This document shows positions 5,081-5,081 of a stretch of DNA of 5,081 nucleotides, one piece after another. Position 1 is the stretch's first letter; each line of letters starts with the position of its first letter. The notes beneath the pieces are model-generated. The model made no database searches. It had not been told where the DNA came from and saw only the letters and a program-made list of their open reading frames with translations. The stretch is from Clostridia bacterium (GTDB lineage Bacteria > Bacillota_A > Clostridia > Christensenellales > Aristaeellaceae). The stretch covers positions 1 to 5,081 of the forward strand of contig JAFQGN010000038.1 of NCBI GenBank assembly GCA_017398245.1, given 5' to 3'. A program made the position numbers and the translations under genes.

Positions 5081-5081
5081 C

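Larger units (their letters stand above)
4740..5081. other. Right noncoding flank, dense in hairpins
   Basis: No gene of credible length or family resemblance is seen in the 342 bases after GH31. The stretch holds a multi-hairpin element (4752-4867), an inverted copy of the left-flank G-rich repeat (4866-4887), a terminator-like hairpin (4954-4987) and two further palindromes (5027-5049, 5058-5080). A gene may begin or end just beyond the right edge. Confidence 0.7.

Overview
The window reads as a GC-rich chromosomal segment from a Gram-positive anaerobe, most likely a Bacillota/Clostridia lineage of the gut type. Three things point that way: strong AAGGAGG-like ribosome binding sites, a cysteine-rich multi-LysM protein of a style common in spore-forming Firmicutes, and a compact GH31 glycosidase of a type I recall from gut Firmicutes. 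This is inference; no rRNA or other taxonomic marker is present.

Layout. Positions 1-305 hold no gene I can support, but they contain several inverted repeats, a four-tract G-quadruplex motif and a perfect 18-bp hairpin just past the end of the first gene. On the minus strand, 1061-306 encodes a 251-residue protein with three clear LysM modules and one degenerate module, no signal peptide and nine cysteines. A divergent intergenic region (1062-1190) follows, with a plausible plus-strand promoter and an inverted repeat across its -35 region. On the plus strand, 1191-3131 encodes a 646-residue translational GTPase of the EF-G/Tet(M) ribosomal-protection family. It starts at TTG, and the domain IV loop that drives tetracycline eviction in Tet(M) is not conserved. 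After a 96-bp gap with a run of ten Cs, 3228-4739 encodes a 503-residue GH31 glycosidase whose motifs resemble the MYORG-like, alpha-galactosidase-type branch. Positions 4740-5081 hold no supported gene, but are dense with hairpins, including three in tandem inside a complementary GGAGGG/CCCTCC pair, a terminator-like hairpin, and G-rich motifs shared with the left flank.

How the parts may work together. The GTPase and GH31 genes are co-directional and could share a transcript, though GH31 has its own strong ribosome binding site. Nothing in the sequence links the three products in one pathway. I see no new defence or mobile system. The most notable points are the divergent ribosomal-protection paralogue and the related palindromic, G-rich repeats that flank the three-gene block.
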